Shown here: one piece after another, positions 45,232-52,612 of the stretch
Position numbering within the stretch: position 1 is the first letter of the stretch
Layout of the letters: the number at the start of each line of letters is the position of its first letter
DNA from: Lysobacteraceae bacterium
GTDB lineage: Bacteria > Pseudomonadota > Gammaproteobacteria > Xanthomonadales > Xanthomonadaceae
DNA: 64,000 nt
Direction of reading: 5' to 3'
Assembly (NCBI GenBank): GCA_023954075.1
Contig: JAMLIV010000002.1
Span: 62,001-126,000 of the forward strand
Notes under the pieces: generated by a model
The model's database searches: none
Seen by the model: only the letters and a program-made list of their open reading frames with translations
What the model was told of the DNA's origin: nothing
Translations under genes and position numbers: made by a program

Positions 45232-48200
45232 TGGATACCGGTGGCTTCAACCTTTCCGCCTGGGCGCTGCGGCACCGCTCGCTGGTGCTCTACGCGATCC
45301 TCCTGTTCGGCGTGCTCGGCGCGATCTCCTACGGCCGCCTCGGGCAGAGCGAAGACCCGCCCTTCACCTTCCGCGCCATGGTGGTACGCACCCTGTGGCC
45401 AGGTGCCACCGCCGAGGAGGTCAGCCGCCAGGTGACCGACCGCATCGAGCGCAAGCTGATGGAGACCGGGCGCTACGAGTCCATCCGCGCCTACTCGCGG
45501 CCGGGCGAATCGCAGGTGATCTTCATGGCGAAGGATTCCATGACCTCGCGCGAGCTGCCCGAGCTCTGGTACCAGGTGCGCAAGAAAGCCGGCGACATCC
45601 GCGCCACCCTGCCCGCCGGCGTGATCGGGCCGTTCTTCAACGACGAGTTCGGCGACACCTTCGGCAACATCTACGCCCTCACCGGCGACGGCTTCGACTA
45701 CGCCGTGCTCAAGGACTACGCCGACCGCCTCGAGATCGAGCTGCAGCGCGTACCCGACGTGGCCAAGGTCGAGCTGATCGGGCTGCAGGCGGAAAAGATC
45801 TGGATCGAACTGTCCAACACCAAGCTCGCCACCCTGGGCATTCCGCTCGACGCCATCCAGCGCGCGCTCGACGAACAGAACGCCATCCTCCCGGCGGGCT
45901 TTTTCGAAACCCCGGACGAACGCGTGCAGCTGCGCGTCTCCGGGCGCTTCGAGCGGGTCGAGGACATCGCCGCGTTCCCGATCCGCGTCGGCGACCGCAG
46001 CTTCCGGCTCGACGACGTGGCGCGGGTGTGGCGCGGCTTCTCCGATCCGCCCGCACCGCAGATGCGCTTCATGGGCGAGAACGCGCTGGGGCTGGCGGTC
46101 TCGATGCGCGAAGGCGGCGACATCCTCAAACTCGGCAAGACACTCGACGCCGAGCTGGCGCGCCTGCAGCAGACCCTGCCGGTGGGCATGCAGCTGCGCA
46201 AGGTTTCCGACCAGCCCGCCGCGGTGCGTGACTCGGTCGGCGAATTCGTGCGGGTGCTGGCCGAGGCGGTGGCGATCGTGCTGCTGGTGTGCTTCTTCTC
46301 GCTCGGGCTGCGCACCGGCCTGGTGGTGGCGCTGTCGATCCCGCTGGTGCTGGCGATGACCTTCGCCGCGATGCACTTTTTCGGCATCGGCCTGCACAAG
46401 ACCTCGCTCGGCGCGCTGGTGCTGGCGCTGGGCCTGCTGGTGGACGACGCCATCATCGCGATCGAAATGATGGCGGTGAAGATGGAGCAGGGCTACGACC
46501 GCCTGCGTGCGGCGAGCTTCGCCTGGACCAGCACCGCGTTCCCGATGCTGACCGGAACCCTCATCACCGCGGCGGGTTTCCTGCCCATCGCGACCGCGGC
46601 CTCGGCCACCGGCGAATACACCCGCTCGATCTTCCAGGTGGTGACGATCGCGCTCCTGCTGAGCTGGATCGCGGCGGTGGTGTTCGTGCCCTACCTGGGC
46701 GACAAGCTGCTGCCCGAACCGCGCGCCGGCGGGCACGCCCAGGGCGCGCCGCACGATCCCTACGACACCGCCTTCTACCGCCGCTTCCGCGCCCTGGTGC
46801 AGGGCGCGATGCGCGGGCGCTGGCTGGTGCTCGGCGGGACGCTGGCCCTGCTCCTGGCCTCGATGGCGCTGTTCCGCTACGTGCCGCAGCAGTTCTTCCC
46901 CTCCTCCACCCGGCCCGAGCTGCTGGTGGATCTCAAGCTCGCCGAAGGCGCCTCGCTGCCGGCCACCCAGGCGCAGGTGGAGCGGCTGGAGCGCAGGCTG
47001 GACGCGATGGACGGGGTCGAAAACTACGTCGCCTACGTCGGCACCGGCTCGCCGCGCTTCTACCTGCCGCTGGACCAGCAGCTGCCGCAGGCCAGCTTCG
47101 CCCAGTTCGTGGTGCTCGCCCACGACCTGGAGACGCGCGAAACCGTGCGCCGCGCCCTGATCGACACGCTCGCCAACGAGTTCACCGCCCTGCGCGGGCG
47201 CGTGACGCGTCTGGAGATGGGTCCGCCGGTGGGCTATCCGGTGCAATTCCGTGTCTCGGGCGAGCACATCGACGTGGCCCGCGCGCTGGCGCGCGAGGTA
47301 GCCGAACGGGTGCGCGGCAATCCGCATGTCACCAACGTGAACCTCGATTGGGAGGAGCCCAGCAAGGTGGTGCGCCTGGTGCTCGACCAGGAGCGCGCCC
47401 GCGCGCTGGGCGTCAGTTCCGCGCACCTCGCGCGCTTCCTGCAAAGCTCGCTCTCCGGGCTGGAGATCAGCACCTACCGCGAAGGCAACGAACTGGTGCA
47501 GATCCTCCTGCGCGGCCCCGAGCAGGAGCGCGCGCAGCTTTCCCTGCTCGGATCGCTCGCGGTACCCACCGCGAACGGGCGCGCGGTACCGGTTTCGCAG
47601 GTCGCCACGCTCGAACACGGCTTCGAGGAAGGCATCGTCTGGCACCGCAACCGCCTGCCCACCGTCACCGTGCGCGCCGACATCTATGGTGCCGAGCAGC
47701 CGGCGTCGGTGGTGGCGCAGATCCTGCCCACGCTCGACGACATCCGCGCCCGCCTGCCGTCCGGGTATCTCCTGGAAACCGGCGGCACATTGGAAGATTC
47801 GGCGCGCGGCGCCAATTCGGTGAAAGCCGGCATTCCGCTGTTCGTGGTGGTGGTGTTCACCTTGTTGATGCTGCAGCTGCGCAGCATCTCGCGCTCGTTC
47901 CTGGTCTTCCTCACCGCCCCGCTCGGCCTGATCGGCGTCACCGCCTTCCTGCTCGCGTTCCGCGTGCCGTTCGGCTTCGTCGCCATGCTCGGTACCATCG
48001 CGCTGGCCGGCATGATCATGCGCAACACCGTGATCCTGGTGGACCAGATCGAACAGGACATCGCCGCCGGCCACCCGCGCTGGCAGGCGGTCATCGACGC
48101 CACCGTGCGCCGCTTCCGCCCCATCGTGCTCACTGCGCTGGCCGCCGTGCTCGCCATGATCCCGCTCTCGCGCAGCGCCTTCTTCGGCCCCATGGCCATG

Positions 48201-48308
48201 GCCATCATGGGCGGCCTCATCGCCGCCACCGGCCTCACCCTGCTGGTGGTACCGGCGCTCTACGCCGCCTGGTTCCGGGTGAAGGAAGAGGAACCCGTGG
48301 CACCGTAA
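45231..48308 (+). CDS. RND family efflux transporter permease
   Basis: A 1025-residue resistance-nodulation-division pump with 12 predicted helices and two large periplasmic loops (about 35-330 and 560-860). The proton-relay region shows LALGLLVDDAIIAIEMM near residue 400 in TM4, and the C-terminal half repeats the fold. QSEDPPFTFRAMVVRTLWPGATAEEV after TM1 is the pattern of the hydrophobe/amphiphile efflux group. Start: ATG 45231 shares bases with the adaptor stop; a TTG at 45228 is possible but unlikely. No outer membrane channel gene is adjacent, so it probably uses a TolC elsewhere. Substrate unknown. The stop is 6 bases from the convergent res stop. Confidence 0.92.
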   Translation: MDTGGFNLSAWALRHRSLVLYAILLFGVLGAISYGRLGQSEDPPFTFRAMVVRTLWPGATAEEVSRQVTDRIERKLMETGRYESIRAYSRPGESQVIFMAKDSMTSRELPELWYQVRKKAGDIRATLPAGVIGPFFNDEFGDTFGNIYALTGDGFDYAVLKDYADRLEIELQRVPDVAKVELIGLQAEKIWIELSNTKLATLGIPLDAIQRALDEQNAILPAGFFETPDERVQLRVSGRFERVEDIAAFPIRVGDRSFRLDDVARVWRGFSDPPAPQMRFMGENALGLAVSMREGGDILKLGKTLDAELARLQQTLPVGMQLRKVSDQPAAVRDSVGEFVRVLAEAVAIVLLVCFFSLGLRTGLVVALSIPLVLAMTFAAMHFFGIGLHKTSLGALVLALGLLVDDAIIAIEMMAVKMEQGYDRLRAASFAWTSTAFPMLTGTLITAAGFLPIATAASATGEYTRSIFQVVTIALLLSWIAAVVFVPYLGDKLLPEPRAGGHAQGAPHDPYDTAFYRRFRALVQGAMRGRWLVLGGTLALLLASMALFRYVPQQFFPSSTRPELLVDLKLAEGASLPATQAQVERLERRLDAMDGVENYVAYVGTGSPRFYLPLDQQLPQASFAQFVVLAHDLETRETVRRALIDTLANEFTALRGRVTRLEMGPPVGYPVQFRVSGEHIDVARALAREVAERVRGNPHVTNVNLDWEEPSKVVRLVLDQERARALGVSSAHLARFLQSSLSGLEISTYREGNELVQILLRGPEQERAQLSLLGSLAVPTANGRAVPVSQVATLEHGFEEGIVWHRNRLPTVTVRADIYGAEQPASVVAQILPTLDDIRARLPSGYLLETGGTLEDSARGANSVKAGIPLFVVVVFTLLMLQLRSISRSFLVFLTAPLGLIGVTAFLLAFRVPFGFVAMLGTIALAGMIMRNTVILVDQIEQDIAAGHPRWQAVIDATVRRFRPIVLTALAAVLAMIPLSRSAFFGPMAMAIMGGLIAATGLTLLVVPALYAAWFRVKEEEPVAP

Positions 48309-48314
48309 GCCGAC

Positions 48315-51179
48315 TCACGGCGGACACCGCTGCGCGGGTTCCGCCCTGCCGGATGGGCTTTCGCAGGGCGGAACCGCCGCAGGCGTTTCCGCCGTCGCGT
48401 GTTGAGCCAGCAGGTCATGGATCTCGCTCGGCTCAAAGGCGACCGCATGTGCCCATGTGCCGAAGCCGCCTTTCTGGTTCACCCCATCCACCCACACCGC
48501 CAGCGCAGCGCGCTTGGCACGGTTCTGGTCGTCGTCCACGCCCTTGATTTCCAGCACCAGCGTCTTGCCGTTCGCCAATCGGATCAGGAAGTCCGGAAGG
48601 AAGCGTCGCCGCGACCCGCCCCACAGGTAGTGGATCTGGAAACCGAGGTGGTCGTTCTTGACGTAGCTCAGCACCTCTTTTGACGTCTCAAAGACGTTGG
48701 CGGCATAGCCCTCCCAGGTGCTGTCGCCGACCACGTGACTGATCTGGGATTTCACCGTCGGCACAACGGGCTTGGTCGTGTACCAGGTGCGCATGGCGCG
48801 GGTCGAGCCGATCGGCATGTCTTCGTCGAAGATCAGCTCGAGCTTCTCCGCGTTCTGCTCGTACACGTGGCGCAGGAGGTGTTCGACGATGCGGTCGACG
48901 TTGAGCGTCAGCAGGATCTTCTTGCGCAGCGGCTCCTGGTGGAACAGGCCGGGGATCACCAGCCGGCCGGAGGCGATGAATTCCTCAACCAGGCGAATCA
49001 TCTGGTAGACGAGATACTCGCGGCCACCGCGGAAGCTGTCCTTGATCTGGTCATGGGCCTTGCGCGCCGCCAGGAAGATCAGCCGCTGCAGGCGGAACTG
49101 CTCGGGAAGCAGCTCCAGGTCGATGACGTGGACCTTGCTCCAGTCCGTCGCACCGCCCAGGGCCGGCGCGATCTCGGCGGAGATCGGCGTTTCCTCCGGC
49201 TTGAGCGTCAAGGGGAGCACCTCTTCCCAGCGCACCGCCAGCGTCGGCCTTACCACCGTGTCCACCCGCAGCACGTTCGGCCAGCGGATTTCCAGGCTGT
49301 TGCGCTCGGGCAACGACTCGATCTGCCTGCTCGGTTTCGGCGGCGGAGGCGTCGCGCCTTCGCCATCGTCCTGGAAGATCGACAGCGGCACGCCGAAGAC
49401 GTTGACGTACTCGGGAAGAAACAATCCGTTCTCGTCGGTTTCGTAGCTCACCCGACGCAGGCCGCGGCCGATCACCTGCTCGCACAGGAGCTGGCTGGTG
49501 AACGCGCGCAGGCCCATGATGTGGGTGACGTTCTTGGCGTCCCAGCCTTCCGACAGCATCGCCACCGAAATGACGTTCTGCAGCCGCTGGCCGGCCGTTC
49601 CCCGCTTGCCCACGTTGTCGACGATGGATCGAAGGATGTCCTCCTTCTTCATCGCCGCGAACGCTTCCCTGCGGTCTTCCGGCAGCCCGGACGCGTCCAC
49701 GATCTGTTTGAGCCGCGCCTCGTAGTCCTTGTCGGCGGCGGACGCTGCTCCGATCTCGGCCTTCTCCAGCACTTTCGAGTCCACCCGAAGGGTCTTCTCG
49801 GGCGCGTGCAGTTCCGGCCAGAAGGCGTCGCCGCTGGTGAAGTAGCGCTCGATGCGCGCCGCCGTCTCGGTGCGGTTGCAGACCGTGAGCAGCACCGGCG
49901 GCGATGTGTGCCCGCTCTCCTCCCACTGCCGCGCGGCCTCGCGCCAGTCCGCGCCCAACAGGGTGTAGGCATCCTGCACCAGCTTGGGCAGCGGATCCTC
50001 GGCCTTCGCCGCCTTGCGGTTGAGGTCGTCGGATACCTCCGCTTCGCGGTACAGGTGGTACAGCTTGGAGCGCAGCGCCGCGTTCGGCAGGGCACTGTCG
50101 CGCACCACCACGCGCGGCGTCTTCACCAGGCCGCCCTCGATCGCATCATTCAGGCCGAAATCCGAAACGATCCAGCCGAACAGGCCCTCATCGGTATTGG
50201 TTTTGCCGGTCGGGGCGAAAGGCGTTGCGGAAAGATCGAAGCAGCGGCTGATCCGGCGCGTCTTGTGCAGGCGATCCAGCCCCTCGATCCAGCGCGTGGC
50301 CTCTTCCAGATCGATGCCCCGTTCTTCGGCCTCTTTCCTGCTGATCTTCACGTCCGCCGGCTTGCGGTAGGCGTGGTGCGCCTCGTCGTTGATGACGATG
50401 ATGTCCCTGTACGCGGCCAGCTTGCCCAGAACGCGCCGGGTAAACGCCTCGTCGCTCTCCGGGCCCTTCTTCACCACGGAGCGCTCACCCTGCTTGAGCG
50501 GCATCAACGTGTGCCAGTTCTCGACCCGCACTTCGGCCCGATTGAGCCGCTGCCGCAGCGCCTCGGACGGGCACAGGTTGAACTCGTCATAGACATTGGC
50601 GGGATTGCCCGGCATCAAAACCTGAAGCCGCTCGCGTACCGTCAGGCCCGGCGCCACGATGAACACCGCCTTCGAAAAATCCTTGTTGCGCTTGGGATAG
50701 GCCAGCGCATTGAGCACCTGCCAGGTGATGACCATGGCCATCACCGTGGTCTTGCCGCTGCCGGTGGCCATCTTGCTGCACACCCGCTCCCACGGCCCGC
50801 CGTCACCCTCCAGGAAAATGCCCTGCCGGAACTCCGCCGTGGCCTCGACCCACCAGATCAGCGTCTCGATGGCCTCGATCTGGCAGAAGTAGAACGGCAG
50901 CGTGCGGGCTTGGTTGTCGCGCCAGTGCTCCAGCAGGCTGCGCGTGACCTGGGTGATGCCCGGATAGTCGGCCTCGCGCCATTCCTGCACGCGCTGGCGG
51001 ATGCGGTTGACGAGCTTCAGCTCCTCGGTCCGCTTGGTGTTGTTGCGGGTGTCGAAGACCTCATAGGCCGCGGGGCGGCGGCCTTCGATGAGGCTCAACG
51101 CGGTGCCGCTGCCTTGTTGCCAATGGCGCGTCGGCTCCTGGTAGGGCGAGTTGATGATGAGGGACTTGGGGACCGTCAC
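48315..51179 (-). CDS. res: Type III restriction enzyme, Res subunit
   Basis: The 954-residue helicase-nuclease of a type III R-M system; it cuts DNA carrying two unmodified sites, with ATP-driven movement. Helicase motifs: FYFCQIEAIETLIW (Q-tip), Walker A MATGSGKT near 138, DEAH box INDEAHHAY near 270, DLSATPFAPTG near 312, and motif VI QVIGRGLRR near 595. The C-terminal nuclease shows PD...EIK as FLPDFLIRLANGKTLVLEIKG near 885. Length and motif order match Res subunits. The start is GTG 51179, overlapping the secB-like stop as GTGA, so translation of Res depends on the toxin-antitoxin-chaperone message. Last gene of the five-gene defence operon. Confidence 0.93.
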   Translation of the reverse strand: MTVPKSLIINSPYQEPTRHWQQGSGTALSLIEGRRPAAYEVFDTRNNTKRTEELKLVNRIRQRVQEWREADYPGITQVTRSLLEHWRDNQARTLPFYFCQIEAIETLIWWVEATAEFRQGIFLEGDGGPWERVCSKMATGSGKTTVMAMVITWQVLNALAYPKRNKDFSKAVFIVAPGLTVRERLQVLMPGNPANVYDEFNLCPSEALRQRLNRAEVRVENWHTLMPLKQGERSVVKKGPESDEAFTRRVLGKLAAYRDIIVINDEAHHAYRKPADVKISRKEAEERGIDLEEATRWIEGLDRLHKTRRISRCFDLSATPFAPTGKTNTDEGLFGWIVSDFGLNDAIEGGLVKTPRVVVRDSALPNAALRSKLYHLYREAEVSDDLNRKAAKAEDPLPKLVQDAYTLLGADWREAARQWEESGHTSPPVLLTVCNRTETAARIERYFTSGDAFWPELHAPEKTLRVDSKVLEKAEIGAASAADKDYEARLKQIVDASGLPEDRREAFAAMKKEDILRSIVDNVGKRGTAGQRLQNVISVAMLSEGWDAKNVTHIMGLRAFTSQLLCEQVIGRGLRRVSYETDENGLFLPEYVNVFGVPLSIFQDDGEGATPPPPKPSRQIESLPERNSLEIRWPNVLRVDTVVRPTLAVRWEEVLPLTLKPEETPISAEIAPALGGATDWSKVHVIDLELLPEQFRLQRLIFLAARKAHDQIKDSFRGGREYLVYQMIRLVEEFIASGRLVIPGLFHQEPLRKKILLTLNVDRIVEHLLRHVYEQNAEKLELIFDEDMPIGSTRAMRTWYTTKPVVPTVKSQISHVVGDSTWEGYAANVFETSKEVLSYVKNDHLGFQIHYLWGGSRRRFLPDFLIRLANGKTLVLEIKGVDDDQNRAKRAALAVWVDGVNQKGGFGTWAHAVAFEPSEIHDLLAQHATAETPAAVPPCESPSGRAEPAQRCPP

Positions 51180-51703
51180 GACTTGGAGCCGGAAAACAGC
51201 GGTATTTCGAGGTGGGGGAGGCGAGCGCGCTGCACGATGTCATACACATGCTGTCGCCAGAAGGGCCACACGTTGTGTACGGAGTTGAAGTTGGCAAAGA
51301 CATCGAGCGCGGACTCGTCCAGCCCGCCCGCGATCTGATAGCGAACGACGAAGTCCGCCTCGATTTCGAACTGCACAACTCCTTCAAGCCCTTCGGCCGC
51401 CTCAGACAGCAGGACTCGGGTGCCAAGCTGGACAAGCACGTGAAGCTCTCTCGCATTCCCTTCAGAGGAATCCGTGATTCCATATTGCACACCACGCTTG
51501 TGCTGTTGCCATGCCTTGCCCGGTGCGGTGGGTTCCTCCGTCGCCCTGGTGAAAGCGCTCCGCACCAGCACCACGTCCAGGATCTTGAGCTTGGGGGTCG
51601 CGGCCTTCAGGTTTTCCTTCTGCTCAGGAGTCATGCTGCCTCCGCCGCGCTCCACTCGGCCTGGGGTCGCGGCCTTCAGGTTTTCCTTCTGCTCAGGAGT
51701 CAT
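51176..51703 (-). CDS. SecB-like chaperone of a toxin-antitoxin-chaperone module
   Basis: A 175-residue protein matching SecB-like chaperones of TAC modules: KLKILDVVLVRSAFTR (N-terminal strand of SecB), ARELHVLVQLG, FEIEADFVVRYQIAG, then the SecB-like C-terminal helix and end DVFANFNSVHNVWPFWRQHVYDIVQRARLPHLEIPLFSG (compare SecB FPYARE...RGTFPQLNLAPV). In TAC modules such proteins bind the antitoxin and protect it. ATG 51703 overlaps the mqsA stop as ATGA; a 69-bp duplication creates a second in-frame ATG at 51634 with its own GGCGGAGG site, giving 175- or 152-residue products. Which is used is unknown. Confidence 0.8.
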   Translation of the reverse strand: MTPEQKENLKAATPGRVERGGGSMTPEQKENLKAATPKLKILDVVLVRSAFTRATEEPTAPGKAWQQHKRGVQYGITDSSEGNARELHVLVQLGTRVLLSEAAEGLEGVVQFEIEADFVVRYQIAGGLDESALDVFANFNSVHNVWPFWRQHVYDIVQRARLPHLEIPLFSGSKS

Positions 51704-51731
51704 GCTGCCTCCGCCGCGCTCCACTCGGCCT
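51594..51731. repeat. Exact 69-bp tandem duplication at the mqsA/secB-like junction
   Basis: Bases 51594-51662 and 51663-51731 are identical over all 69 positions. Each unit holds, on the minus strand, the last codons and stop of mqsA, a purine-rich ribosome site, and the first 10-14 codons of the chaperone gene. Sixty-nine is a multiple of three, so the chaperone frame stays open and gains a 23-residue N-terminal repeat. Confidence 0.97.
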
Positions 51732-52248
51732 TTTGCACGACCCTGAGTTGCGGACGGCTCCTCGTCTCCGGGAGCGTGATGCTGCTGCTGACGCAATAGG
51801 TTTCAACCCCTCCGGTCACTCCCTTCGCGTGGAAGTCCACTTCCATCTGCAAGAACTCAAGCACACCGGGAACAAAGGCCGCAGCCTTCATCAACCGATC
51901 CATGGCGATACTCTGCATCACCTCGCCGCGCTCGTATTTGGAGAACGCGTTGGCACCGCCGCCGAACAGTTCGGCAGCCCGCTGCTGTGTCAGGCCCAAC
52001 TGTTCGCGCAACACGCGAACCTCCCGCCCGACGAGCCTGCCGGTTTCCTTGCGTTTCGCATCGGCAATGCGCTTTTCGTTGAACGCGATTTGATCCGGGA
52101 ACACGGGGTCGGCACCGCAGCCATCGCAGCGATGGCACTGCAGGCCGGTGACGTGGATGGTTCCGTCGTAATGACGGAAGTCCGCCTCCCAGGTCGACGG
52201 GTGGAGACGTCCTTCCCCGCACTCGTTGCACGTCTTCAGATTGGTCAT
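51700..52248 (-). CDS. mqsA: MqsA-type antitoxin with C-terminal extension
   Basis: A 182-residue antitoxin. The N-terminal zinc-binding domain shows CNEC (about residue 7) and CHRCDGCG (about 38); the XRE-type HTH shows REQLGLTQQRAAELFGGGANAFSKYERGE (near 80-108), matching the MqsA signature FGGG-x-NAFSRYE. E. coli MqsA is 131 residues and ends soon after its HTH; here about 50 more residues (from about VEFLQMEVDFHAK) follow, the position of a chaperone-addiction sequence in TAC antitoxins. That reading is inference. ATG 52248 overlaps the mqsR stop (ATGA). Antitoxins of this kind usually repress their own operon. Confidence 0.88.
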   Translation of the reverse strand: MTNLKTCNECGEGRLHPSTWEADFRHYDGTIHVTGLQCHRCDGCGADPVFPDQIAFNEKRIADAKRKETGRLVGREVRVLREQLGLTQQRAAELFGGGANAFSKYERGEVMQSIAMDRLMKAAAFVPGVLEFLQMEVDFHAKGVTGGVETYCVSSSITLPETRSRPQLRVVQKAEWSAAEAA

Positions 52249-52589
52249 AGGAATCGCTGTAGATGGAATGAGCAGAGCTCGATGACCAAGAGATCACCGT
52301 CCATTCGGAACTTCACGTAAAGGCAGTCCGGCTCCGATCCGGGCGGAGCCCATTCGAGCCTGTAAACGTCATGCCATGGGCCCGCGGGCCGATACCGCTC
52401 GGAATGGCTGAAGTGCGCGTCCTGCAGGTCGCACAGGCAGGAACAGACTTCTTCCAGCCCGTATCCCAGGTTCGCAACGTCTCGTTGCGCACTGGTCGTG
52501 GCATAAGCCAATGCCTTACGGGACGCCAACTCGACAACGCGCGGCAAGGAGTAGTCAGCACGGGTCTTCGTCTCCTTTCGGCTCACCAT
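52245..52589 (-). CDS. mqsR: MqsR-type toxin (mRNA interferase family)
   Basis: A 114-residue protein of the MqsR/RelE-fold family of ribosome-independent mRNA endonucleases. Its landmarks are SLPRVVELASRKALAYATTSAQRD, a central LGYGLEEVCSCLCDLQDAHFSHSERYR and the C-terminal GPWHDVYRLEW with LYVKFRM and LLVIELCSF, matching WQDVYRP, VYLKI and VLIVSF of E. coli MqsR. The ATG at 52589 starts 23 bases after the mod stop; a TTG at 52616 is the only earlier option. Toxin-before-antitoxin order is the mqsRA arrangement. Catalytic activity is predicted, not shown. Confidence 0.85.
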   Translation of the reverse strand: MVSRKETKTRADYSLPRVVELASRKALAYATTSAQRDVANLGYGLEEVCSCLCDLQDAHFSHSERYRPAGPWHDVYRLEWAPPGSEPDCLYVKFRMDGDLLVIELCSFHLQRFL

Positions 52590-52612
52590 TATGGTTAGAT
52601 CCCTTTCCCCCG

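Noticed and set aside
44949-48074. 1041-residue minus-strand frame across the RND pump
   Set aside because: Composition is a His/Arg/Gly-rich shadow of the pump gene; the plus-strand product is a clear RND protein.
51594-51731. CRISPR or phage attachment site as explanation of the 69-bp repeat
   Set aside because: Only two adjacent exact copies with no spacer, inside coding sequence; a simple tandem duplication explains it. No CRISPR-like array was found anywhere in the window.
51176-51796. 206-residue version of the SecB-like protein starting at 51796
   Set aside because: Its first 31 residues overlap mqsA codons; the ATG at 51703 forms an ATGA overlap with the mqsA stop and has a ribosome site.
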